From Cardiobacterium valvarum (GTDB lineage: Bacteria > Pseudomonadota > Gammaproteobacteria > Cardiobacteriales > Cardiobacteriaceae), in assembly GCF_900460955.1 (NCBI RefSeq), contig NZ_UFUW01000001.1, forward strand, positions 1,424,738 through 1,488,737: 64,000 nt of DNA, in the 5' to 3' direction. Made by a program: the position numbers and the translations under genes. The notes under the pieces were generated by a model that was not told the DNA's origin, did not search any database, and saw nothing but the letters and a program-made list of their open reading frames with translations. Below, piece after piece: positions 52,564 to 61,044 of this stretch; position 1 is the stretch's first letter; each line of letters opens with the position of its first letter.

Positions 52564-54758
52564 AATAGTCAACCATAATTGGGGCGACTCATAATTTATC
52601 AGTGATACCCCATGCATTGCAACATATTTCTTCAATTTAGTGTAAGTAAAATTTGCCTTTGACTAAAACACCAAACTCTCCTCCTTCAAAAACCCCAAAT
52701 CCTCCCAGCTCAGTCCGGCCACCTCGTCGTACAAATCCAGCCCTATCAACGTGTAGAACTGCCTCCCGAAGTCCTGTTCATTAACCAGTTCGATGTGTCC
52801 TGCTTTATACAAAGCAGCAAGGGCTTTTTCGGGGATTTGGACGGTATAAGGTTGCAGTTTGCGTAGCAGCCCGCCGATGTGGTCGGCGTGGCGCAGGGCG
52901 TCAATGAGCTTTTCCGCTTTGCGGTCGAACGGGATGATGAGCGGCAGCATCGGGCTTTTAATCATGCGGAATTTGTCGGCGATGGTCTGGAAGGGGAAAT
53001 CGAGGCTTTTTGCGGCTTTGCTGTGCTTTTGCAGGATATTTTCTTTATCCAGTTCGCGGCCTTTTAGGGCGTAGAGTTCGCGGAAGTAGGCGGTGATGGC
53101 GGCGGTAGAGAGGAGGTCATCCGCATGGTGGCGAACGATGGCACGCATCACGCCCGCCTGAAAGGCTAGTTCGGATGGGTTTTTCCAGCCATCTTCGGGG
53201 GTGAATATCCACACATGGCTGCTCTCCGGCGTTTGTTTGCCTTCGCGGTTGCAGCGTCCGGCGGCTTGGGCGACGCTGTCTAAACCTGCTTCAGCACGCA
53301 TCACCAGTGGGAAATCAACGTCAACGCCGGCTTCGATGAGCGAGGTGGCGATGACGCGGCAGGGTGCGCCGCTGCGCAGGTGAGTGCGGATGTTGTCCAG
53401 TGTTTGGCTGCGGTGGGCGGCGCACATCAGGGTACTGAGGTGAAAAACGCCGTCCAGGGCAAGTTTTGCCGCTTCGTCGTAGAGGCTGCGGGCCTGGCGG
53501 CGGTTATTGACGATGACGAGCATTTGCGGGTGTTCGGCAAGTTTGGCGAGCAGGTCAGCATCGCTTTGTTGCCCGATGTATTGCGCGGTGGTGCGGCGCA
53601 GTTGCACGAATAGGGCTGCCGGCTCAGGCGCGATTTCGCGCACGTTTTCAAAGCCGCGGTAGAAGCCGTCTGCCACTTGTACGGCGGGCTGGGTAGCGGT
53701 GCACATGACGATGCTGCAGCGGTAGTTCTGCGCCAGTTCTTTGATGGTCTGCATGATGGGCAGGAGGAAATCGGGCGGCAGCATTTGCGCTTCGTCGAGG
53801 ATGATGACGCTACCGGCGATGTTGTGCAGTTTGCGGCAGCGCGCGGAGCGGTCGGCAAAGAGGGATTCGAAGAATTGCACGGCGGTGGTGACGACGACGG
53901 GCGCGTCCCAGTTTTCCGAGGCGCGGCGCAGTTTGTCTTTGCTGTCCTGGTCTTTCAGTTTGCTGTCGTCAAAGGTGCTGTGGTGTTCCAGCACCGCTTC
54001 GTCAAGCGGGGCGAAGGCTTTGCGGAACTCGGCGGCATTTCGTTCGATGATGCTGGTGAAGGGGATGACGTAGATGATACGGCGCAGGCCGTGCTGCCGG
54101 GCGTGTTCCAGCGCGAATGACATGGAGGTGAAGGTTTTGCCGCCGCCGGTGGGCACGGTGAGGCGAAAGAGGCCGGGCGGTTCTGCCGCTTGAGCGGTGG
54201 CGTGGTGCAGGATGTCGCTGCGCAGGCGGTTCAAGGCGGCATGGGCAGGTTCTTCCCCGCTTTGTTGCGCGGCGCTATCGCAGAGCGCGGTAAGGTAATG
54301 GCGGAGGTTCGTTTGCAGGTCGCTTAAGGCGGGATAGTTGCCGCGCTTAATCGTTTTGTTTTCTATGGCGGCGTAAAAGGCTTCGGTGTCGAGGTAGTTG
54401 GCATCAACCAGGCAGGAGTAGAGCATGCGGATAAAGAAGGCGCGGGAAAATCCGGAGTGATGGATGTCGGGTTTGAGCGGCGGTACGGCCAGGGTGGGCG
54501 GCAGACGGATTTCTTGTTGCCAGATGTCATCCAGCGGCTGGATGTCCGCGCCAAATTGCAGGGCCAGACGTTTTTTCAGGGTGCGGCGGTTTTCGCCTTC
54601 ATCGCTGCCATTGGCGAGTCCGGCATGGTGGCCGGCGATGCAGTAGGCCATCATTTTGCCGATGCTCTTTCCCCAGCGTTCAATGGCGATTCTGGCGCCA
54701 GCGGTGGCGTGATCGACGGGTTTACTGCTGCCGTGCAGGCGCTCTTGAAAGGCCTGTA

Positions 54759-54828
54759 TAGTTAAATAGCAAAAAAACAGTAACCATCAAAATCATGACC
54801 TATCCAGCTCATATCCGAAAAAAAATCC
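54759..54828 (+). mobile_element. Terminal fragment of a second IS630 copy
   Basis: TAGTTAAATAGCAAAAAAAC and the following transposase start ATGACCTATCCAGCTCATAT are inverted relative to the full element at the other side of the cluster and break off at 54828. A TA abuts it on the cas3 side. Both outer ends of the cluster are therefore the same (5') end of IS630. Confidence 0.8.
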
Positions 54829-54962
54829 GGTGGTGACCTGAAATGTTTGCTGCTTAGAATTCGAGCAGATTTGACAGATTCTCCCAACAGTGAAAACAAA
54901 GGAAATTCTCCTTCATATTTATCTGCCTGCACTATTGACAGATTTGCCGAGCATACTTTTTA
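54829..54962. other. Unassigned filler between IS fragments
   Basis: About 134 AT-rich bases between the IS630 fragment and the IS5 end. I see no gene, and it does not match cas3 coding sequence. It may be the rest of another element. Confidence 0.4.
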
Positions 54963-55270
54963 GGGTCTGTTGACAAGTAATATCCAAGCCATATCATATG
55001 ATTATGAAAGAAAGATTAATACTGACCGATGCCCAATGGGCAAGAATTGATCCCCTGTGTACAGGCAAGGCTAACGATCGCGGACCAACCGCCGATAACC
55101 GCATGTTTATAGAAGCCGTGTTGTGGATAACCCGCACCGGCAGCCCGTGGCGGGATTTACCCAAGGAATTTGGCAAATGGAACAGCGTATTTCAGCGTTA
55201 TCGCCGCTGGGGCAAAGCAGGGCGCTTTACCAGAATCTTTGAGGAAATCAGCGGTGAGGCGGATATGGAA
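54963..55270 (+). mobile_element. IS5-family fragment with truncated transposase start
   Basis: Begins with the IS5-like end GGGTCTGTTGACAAG. A frame from 54998 reads MIMKERLILTDAQWARIDPL, then RMFIEAVLWITRTGSPWRDL and FGKWNSVFQRYRRWGKAG, the DUF4096 first half of an IS5 transposase. It is cut at GEADMEY by the complete IS630. The DDE half is missing. Confidence 0.85.
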
Positions 55271-55272
55271 TA

Positions 55273-56155
55273 TAGTCGAATTGCTAATAAAGAGTAACGA
55301 GAGTAAAGAACCAAAACAGCAGGGCATTCACATCAGCCAACCGCCATTGTTTCCTCAACCGTTTGATCCATGCCCATGTCTTCTCTATCGGGTTGAAATC
55401 CGGGCTATAGGGCGGAAGCCACAGCACCGTATGTCCCTCAGCCTGCAATGCATCCAGCGTGTCCTGCCGCTTGTGGAAGGAGGCGTTGTCCATCACGATC
55501 ACACTGCAGGCGGGCAGCTCCGGTAGCAGTATTTCTGTCGCCCATGTATGAAAAACATCGCTGTCTATGCTGCAATCAAAGGCAGTGAAAGCAAATGGCA
55601 CAGTGCCACACAGGGCGCCTATAACGTTGGTTTGTGCCTTGCTCCATCCGGATACCCCTGCGCATTTTTGCCCGCGTGGTGCATAACCGTAAGGACGGGA
55701 GATGTCTTTTCTGAAGCCGCTTTCATCGATATAAACAAAGGGATGCAGGCGTTCTTCGTAGACACTTTTTACTTCGAGGAATTCACGGCGTTTTTCTTCG
55801 TCTGCCTTGCGGTGGCGGAAGTCTTTTTTTTAACGGTGAAGCGATAGCGTTTGAGCGCCTTGCAGATGCCGTTTTGCGAGCAGCCCAGACGTGCAGCCCT
55901 TTCCCATTGATAGTCATCAGGGTGCTCGGCCACGTCTTGCCGGATGACTTCTTCTGTAAGAAGGCGAGGCGTAGAACGGCGGCTGCCTTTGGGTTGTGGC
56001 TGTTTCTTCCAGGTAGCAAGGGTGTTGGGGCTGATGCGGTGTCTGGCTGCCACTTCGCGATAGGTGCTATCTTCGAGTTCTGCAAGGATTTTTTTACGGA
56101 TATGGGCTGGATAGGTCATAATTTTGATGGTTACTGTTTTTTTGCTATTTAACTA
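55273..56155 (-). mobile_element. Complete IS630-family insertion sequence
   Basis: Bounded by imperfect inverted ends (TAGTCGAATTGCTAATAAAG at 55273 and TAGTTAAATAGCAAAAAAAC reading inward from 56155) and by TA dinucleotides on both sides, the target preferred by IS630. It is about 880 bases long and holds one transposase made by frameshift. It sits between the IS5 fragment and the 5' part of cas3. Confidence 0.9.
55284..56119 (-). CDS. IS630 transposase, two frames joined by probable -1 frameshift
   Basis: The first frame (56119-55769) starts MTYPAHIRKKILAELEDSTY and has the helix-turn-helix YREVAARHRISPNTLATWKK. The second frame continues DFRHRKADEEKRREFLEVKS, FVYIDESGFRKDI (catalytic Asp), CSVIVMDNASFHKRQDTLDA (second Asp) and PPYSPDFNPIEKTWAWIKRL (Glu). 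The junction is an A-AAA-AAA-AG run near 55830, a canonical slippery site; a -1 shift joins the frames into about 278 residues with a complete DDE set. Confidence 0.85.
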
Positions 56156-56398
56156 TATTTGCCGAGGTCGTGCAGCTCGCCGGTGTAACGGGCGATTTCC
56201 TGCGCACCGAAGGCAGCAGCAAAGGCAGCTGCCATTTCGCCGACTTTATGCGCGTGGTCGGCGAGAGTTTGCCAGTGGGCATAGGGTTGGTTGTCGGCGG
56301 AATGGGCGTAGTAGGTTGTGGGCATGGTTTTCTCCGGATAGGGTGCGGATACGGAAAACCGCCCCGTGGGGCGGTTTGCTATTGACGGTTTGGGGGAT

Positions 56399-57529
56399 TT
56401 ACGCGCCTTTGAGGACGACCGCCGCTTGCAGGGCGAGGACGCGTTTGAGCGGCAGGGCGACGGCAGCAGCGGCGACGGCGAGCGACAGCACGGCGGCAAG
56501 CGGGATGACCGGCCAGCGCGGGGCGATGCTGGCGTGGAAGACGACGTGGCCGAGGATTTGCGCGAGGACGAGGCCGAGGAAGATGCCGATGGTGATGGCG
56601 AGCGTGGTCATGGCGAGGGTTTCGCGCACGATTTGCGCAGTGATTTGCCGGTCGGACGCGCCAAGCGCGCTTTGCAGGGCAAATTCGCGGCGGCGTTCGT
56701 GCGTCATGGCGGTAAGCGAGGTGTTTACGCACAGGCTGGAGAGCAGCAGGATGATGATGCAGACTAGTCCCATCAGACCTTTGATTTTGTGCAGGATTTG
56801 TCCTTCAGCGGCACTGACTTTGCGGATGGGGTGGATGTCGAGTTGCGGGTTTTCCGCGCTGAGGCGGCCGGCATAGGCGGTGACGGTGTCGTTGTCGTTA
56901 GCGAGGCTGGCGAGTGCATAGCTGATGCGGTCATGGTTATCCGTCCAGGCCTGCACAACGCCGATGTTAAGCAGCATGACGTTGTCCATCGCATCACCGC
57001 TTTCGATGATGCCTTTGATGCGGAAGGTTTTTTTCTCACCGTTGTCTTTTACCAGGGTGATGTCGTCGCCGAGATTGAGTTCAAGCTGGCGGGCGAGGGT
57101 TTTGCCGAGCATGGTGTTCCTGTCGTCGAAATCAATGCTGATCCAGCCACCCTGCACCTGCCAATAAGGGACGAGCGCGGGCAGTGCGGGGAAATCAACG
57201 CCGACCAGCGCCACGGGTTCGCGTTCACTGCGTGCCACGGTGTAGAGGTAGGGGCTGGATGCGTGGTAGAGCGCAGGCGGCATGGCAGCGGTGATGCGGC
57301 GGTATTCGGTAAGGGTGAAGGGCTGTTCGTTTTTGGCGCCGAGGTAGAAATTGGCGCCGAAGGAGCGCAGCTCGTGGCTCATCTTTTCGTTGATATCGAA
57401 GTAGATGGCCGCCATCGCAGTCACGATGGCGGCGCCGATGGCCAGCGCGGCGATGATGGTAAGGGTACGCCGCCATTTGTGGCGCAGGGCTTTGCCGGGC
57501 AGCAGCCAGCGCATATTGTTATCTTTCAT
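56399..57529 (-). CDS. ABC transporter permease, MacB/FtsX type (second of two)
   Basis: A 376-residue permease with a first helix at about residues 20-40, a large periplasmic domain and three C-terminal helices (ILHKIKGLMGLVCIIILLLS, then LAMTTLAITIGIFLGLVLAQ). ERRREFALQSALGASDRQI is the FtsX coupling motif for an ATPase. By neighbourhood it corresponds to one of the two permeases (Cj1661/Cj1662) of the P19/Fet-type iron system. The start at 57529 overlaps the upstream gene and has GAGGTG. The ATPase gene that should follow is missing; cas3 begins 73 bases on. Confidence 0.82.
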   Translation of the reverse strand: MKDNNMRWLLPGKALRHKWRRTLTIIAALAIGAAIVTAMAAIYFDINEKMSHELRSFGANFYLGAKNEQPFTLTEYRRITAAMPPALYHASSPYLYTVARSEREPVALVGVDFPALPALVPYWQVQGGWISIDFDDRNTMLGKTLARQLELNLGDDITLVKDNGEKKTFRIKGIIESGDAMDNVMLLNIGVVQAWTDNHDRISYALASLANDNDTVTAYAGRLSAENPQLDIHPIRKVSAAEGQILHKIKGLMGLVCIIILLLSSLCVNTSLTAMTHERRREFALQSALGASDRQITAQIVRETLAMTTLAITIGIFLGLVLAQILGHVVFHASIAPRWPVIPLAAVLSLAVAAAAVALPLKRVLALQAAVVLKGA

Positions 57530-58805
57530 ACAACACCTCAATGGGGACTTGGCGAGCAATACTGCGCACCGGAAACCAGGTGCCGGTGAGGGCAATCAGG
57601 ATGGCGGCGCAGACGACGACGGGGACGACAATCCAGGTGAAGCCCAGCGCCGCGCCGAAGAGCGCCTGACCGATACCCCAACCGAGGACGGCGCCGCCCG
57701 CGCAACCGGTCAGGCCGCCGAGTGCGCCGACGAGAATGGCTTCGGCGTAGTAGAGCAGCGAGATTTGCCACGGCTTCGCGCCGAGCGCGCGCATCAGGCC
57801 GATTTCCTTGGCGCGCGCCATGATGCCGCTGCCGGTGAGCGAGGCAATGCCCATGCCGGCGGAAATCAGGGCGGCGAGGCTGCACACAATCAGCAGTAGC
57901 TGGATTTTGCCGATGATGACGCCTTCGGATGCGGCAACCTGCCATACGGGGTGGACGACCGAGCCGCTGACTGTCTCTTCAAGCTGGTGGGTGATGGTAG
58001 AAACGTAGGCGGTGCAATACCACTGATCATATTGTTTGGCATCCAGTGTCGAGGGGTTCTCGTGCGCCTTGCGCGACAAATCGTTTTCCGGCACGGTCAT
58101 CGCCGCTACCTGAATGGCGCTGATATTCCCCGGCAAACCGATCACCTCTTGCAGCGCGGCGAGCGGCAGGACGATTTGCCCGTCCTGCGCTGCGCCGCTG
58201 GTGAGGATGCCGCTGATGCGGGCGGATTTTTCCGGCGTACTGGCCGTGGTGGATGTCAGCGGCAGCACGTCGCCCACCTGCCAACCCTGCGCAGCGGCGA
58301 GTTTGACCCCGACCAGCACGGGAATGGGGGCATCAGCGGGAAACGGCTTGCTGTCATCAGGCCAGTCGCCCGCAACCTGCCAGAACGGGCTGACCGCCTT
58401 CTGCCCGGTGTGAAAATCCGACTCGTCGGCGATATCCAGCGGGTGATCAAAAAACGTGCCCAGCGCCGCGACTTCCACCCCGCCTGCGCGCACATGGCCG
58501 TTCAAGAGCGGCGCGAAGCCGTAGATGTTGTTCCGCCAGAAAATATCCATCACCGACGGCAACACCTTCTCTTCCAGATAATAGGGCTGCCCGGCGACAT
58601 CATCGGGCAACAGCGCGCCGCCCGCCGGCTCAATCAGAATATTCGCGCCATAAGACTTCAACTCGCGCGACATCTTGTCACCGATGTCGATAGACACCGC
58701 CAACAGCCCGGCAATCAGGCTGGAAGCGAGAAAAATCGTGGCAAACGCAAGGGCCTTGCGCGGCAAATCGTGATGCCAAAGCTGGAAAATCATACGCCAG
58801 AACAT
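57519..58805 (-). CDS. ABC transporter permease, MacB/FtsX type (first of two)
   Basis: A 428-residue permease with helix 1 at about residues 16-38, a periplasmic domain of about 270 residues and three C-terminal helices. ARAKEIGLMRALGAKPWQIS is the FtsX coupling motif. It is paralogous to the next gene and homologous by layout to Cj1661-type permeases that work with P19, FTR1-like and DUF2318 proteins in iron handling at low pH. The start at 58805 has AAGG upstream; the frame extends into the DUF2318 gene without support. Confidence 0.82.
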   Translation of the reverse strand: MFWRMIFQLWHHDLPRKALAFATIFLASSLIAGLLAVSIDIGDKMSRELKSYGANILIEPAGGALLPDDVAGQPYYLEEKVLPSVMDIFWRNNIYGFAPLLNGHVRAGGVEVAALGTFFDHPLDIADESDFHTGQKAVSPFWQVAGDWPDDSKPFPADAPIPVLVGVKLAAAQGWQVGDVLPLTSTTASTPEKSARISGILTSGAAQDGQIVLPLAALQEVIGLPGNISAIQVAAMTVPENDLSRKAHENPSTLDAKQYDQWYCTAYVSTITHQLEETVSGSVVHPVWQVAASEGVIIGKIQLLLIVCSLAALISAGMGIASLTGSGIMARAKEIGLMRALGAKPWQISLLYYAEAILVGALGGLTGCAGGAVLGWGIGQALFGAALGFTWIVVPVVVCAAILIALTGTWFPVRSIARQVPIEVLYER

Positions 58806-58809
58806 AACC

Positions 58810-60315
58810 TTAATCCTTGATAAACAACTCAGGGTCATCCACGAAGCGCTGATAATTCGCCTCACTCGCAAAAAAATACGTCTTCGTGCCATAACTATAA
58901 CGGTGCGGTGCAGTAGTGTTCTTCAAGCGGGAACCATCTACCGGATCGACCACCTCCAGCTCGACCACCGCCTTGAAGAGCTGCAAGCCCGCTTCCAGCG
59001 ACTTGCGCGGAATGCGGATTTCATCGGCATTCATCACCCAATCCTCAATCGGCACCGGATTACAACCGCCAGTCTTGCCAACGCTGGGGCGGAACAGGCG
59101 CACACCGCAGCCGATGCACATTACCTGATCGCCCTGCATCGCATAACCCGTGTCGCCGCAAAGCATACAGGCATCAAAGACCACCGCTGGCGACCACTCG
59201 CCAGGAAAACGGTCAATCACAAAAAAGCGTACAACCTTGCCCTCGGACGACACCCAGGCATAACGGTGCAAATCGCCATCTTTCAGCTTGTCCGCAGCAA
59301 TCGGCAAATGCACCGCATCATCAGCGGCAAGCATGACCGGCGTCGCCTTTGAGAGCGACGGCGGCCTGGACGCAACCAAATCCCAGAACAAACAGACCGC
59401 GAGCGCCAGCGCACATGCAGCGAACCCCTGCACGCACGCGCGCCGCGCCCGCCGCACCCCGGCGAGCAGCAGACGATGATGAACAGCGGCAGAGCGGACA
59501 TCTGCGCTGCCGGTCGGTATCGCTTTCTCGTCCGCTGGCACAGAAGCAGCCCCCTCCCCTGCTTGCGGGACAGGGTCGGGATGGACAAGCGACACGTCTG
59601 CCTTGCTATCCGCCATCTGCAAGCGCCGCCGCGCCGGCAACCAGGCAGAAAACAGTGCAGCAACCGTTGCGAGTGCGGGCAATAACAGCGCCACATAGGC
59701 AAACCAGTTACGCGCAAATTCCGCCCGCGCCAGCCAGCGCAAACGGAAAGCCGTTACCTCGGCCTTCTGCAACTTGATGGTGGCAAGCCCGAAATCCGCC
59801 CCCAGCCACACCACCCACAGCAGCACTATCACCGCGACCATCAGCACCGCGAGCCCGCGCCACACCCTGGGTGCGACCAGCGAGCGCAGCACAAACAGCC
59901 ACAACACCACCAGCGCCGACAAACCCGCCGCCGTGAGCACCGCTGCCAAATGCAAAATAAACGTCGAATTCACCACACTGGTGGAAGAAAACGCGCTCAT
60001 CACCGGCGCCGAAAAAAACGGCACCGCGCCGAGAAAGCCGGCGGTGAACCACAACCCGTCACGGGCAGCAGCGGGTTTGACCAGCGCCCACAGCCACACG
60101 GCAGCCAGCAGCGCCAGTTGCAATGGCGCGAACCAGAACATCACTGCCGCACTCTGTAACGGCAAGGCGGCAACTGCCACCCCCGCTGCGAGCAACCCGC
60201 ACACAAATGCGGCAAACATCCGCTGCGGGCGCGGCGGTTGCGCGGCAGACAACGCCGTCGCAAAAAAGAGCGGCAGCCAAAAACAGCGGACAAATAACGA
60301 AAAGAACAGGCTCAT
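58810..60315 (-). CDS. DUF2318 iron-transport-linked membrane protein
   Basis: A 501-residue protein with about seven helices in the first 330 residues. The C-terminal DUF2318 domain carries DACMLCGDTGYAMQGDQVMC, then IGCGVRLFRPSVGKTGGCNP, a Cys set suited to metal or heme binding, and a final YHS-like strip YGTKTYFFASEANYQRFVDD. It is the Cj1660 counterpart of P19/Fet systems. Between helices, around residue 245-275, a segment with DPVPQAGEGAAS looks like a translated palindromic repeat. P19 and FTR1 genes are not next to it. Confidence 0.85.
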   Translation of the reverse strand: MSLFFSLFVRCFWLPLFFATALSAAQPPRPQRMFAAFVCGLLAAGVAVAALPLQSAAVMFWFAPLQLALLAAVWLWALVKPAAARDGLWFTAGFLGAVPFFSAPVMSAFSSTSVVNSTFILHLAAVLTAAGLSALVVLWLFVLRSLVAPRVWRGLAVLMVAVIVLLWVVWLGADFGLATIKLQKAEVTAFRLRWLARAEFARNWFAYVALLLPALATVAALFSAWLPARRRLQMADSKADVSLVHPDPVPQAGEGAASVPADEKAIPTGSADVRSAAVHHRLLLAGVRRARRACVQGFAACALALAVCLFWDLVASRPPSLSKATPVMLAADDAVHLPIAADKLKDGDLHRYAWVSSEGKVVRFFVIDRFPGEWSPAVVFDACMLCGDTGYAMQGDQVMCIGCGVRLFRPSVGKTGGCNPVPIEDWVMNADEIRIPRKSLEAGLQLFKAVVELEVVDPVDGSRLKNTTAPHRYSYGTKTYFFASEANYQRFVDDPELFIKD

Positions 60316-60426
60316 GGTGAATCCGTGAAAACGTAAGAAAAATACGAGATAAGAAAGGTTCGCAATTTTACCGCTTGCCTAATGAGAAAAGCACGAAAAA
60401 ACGGCTCCTTTTCGGAGCCGTCTGCT

Positions 60427-60987
60427 TCATTCCTCATAATAAAGCGCCAATCCCTGCAAATATTTCTGCAAGCGGCGCTGGTACTTATTCGGTGGCAAAG
60501 GCGAGTCCGCATCGTCCGCCGCCCGCTGTTTCTTCGCCTCGCGCACCAGTTGCCGCACATGCTGCACATCCAGATCGGCATAACGCCCCAGCAGTTCGCC
60601 GTAAACCCCTGCATCATCCGCCAGCAGCCGTTCTATCTCGCGGCGGATGCGCTGCTGCTTGCCAGGACTGTGCAGATAAGGGTGGTTGATGTGTTCGTGC
60701 GCGGCGAGAATCGCCGGATAGTCCTGCTCGTCAAGCAGGCGGGTCAGATAATTCAAATGGCGCGACAGGGCGTTGCCGCTCAGGCGCTTGCCTTCCCGCA
60801 AGGCGGCAATAAGGGTGTCATCAATCGGCAGCAGCGGATACTGATGCGCGGGCAGTTTCAGCAGCTCGCCGGCAAAGGCTTTAATCGGCTCGCGTTCGCG
60901 CTTGGCCTGCGAGCGGTTGGCGCGGATGACGCGGCCTTCCTCGTCGTACTGTTTTTCCTTTCCTGGGCTCTCAAAGTTCTCGGTCAT
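60427..60987 (-). CDS. darP: Ribosome biogenesis factor DarP/YjgA (DUF615)
   Basis: A 186-residue basic helical protein. The start DEEGRVIRANRSQAKREREP then KAFAGELLKLP and the end RLADLD-like RYADLDVQHVRQLVREAKKQ match YjgA, which binds late-stage 50S subunits. I take the ATG at 60987; an upstream GTG at 61014 would add nine residues. It lies convergent to nothing and divergent from dacB. Confidence 0.92.
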   Translation of the reverse strand: MTENFESPGKEKQYDEEGRVIRANRSQAKREREPIKAFAGELLKLPAHQYPLLPIDDTLIAALREGKRLSGNALSRHLNYLTRLLDEQDYPAILAAHEHINHPYLHSPGKQQRIRREIERLLADDAGVYGELLGRYADLDVQHVRQLVREAKKQRAADDADSPLPPNKYQRRLQKYLQGLALYYEE

Positions 60988-61044
60988 GTCTGGTTTCGTT
61001 TTTCGGCAGGACACCTATAATAGCAACCTTTTTGGAGGGGACGG

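Larger units (their letters stand above)
52663..56325 (-). pseudogene. cas3: cas3 (type I-C helicase-nuclease) split by nested insertion sequences
   Basis: The 5' part (56325-56156) starts MPTTYYAHSADNQPYAHWQT after a GGAG site and runs to GELHDLGKY, where the HD motif is. The 3' part (54756-52663) resumes IQAFQERLHGSSKPVDHATA and holds CIAGHHAGL, the helicase motif I VPTGGGKTFTSMSF, the DEAQ box VIILDEAQMLPPDF and the motif VI region DSVAQAAGRCNREGK. About 1.4 kb of IS DNA separates them. Taking out the insertion and one TA leaves the halves one base out of frame, so even clean excision would not restore it. A shorter Cas3' helicase from an internal ATG (54654, 663 residues) might still be made. 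Confidence 0.93.
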
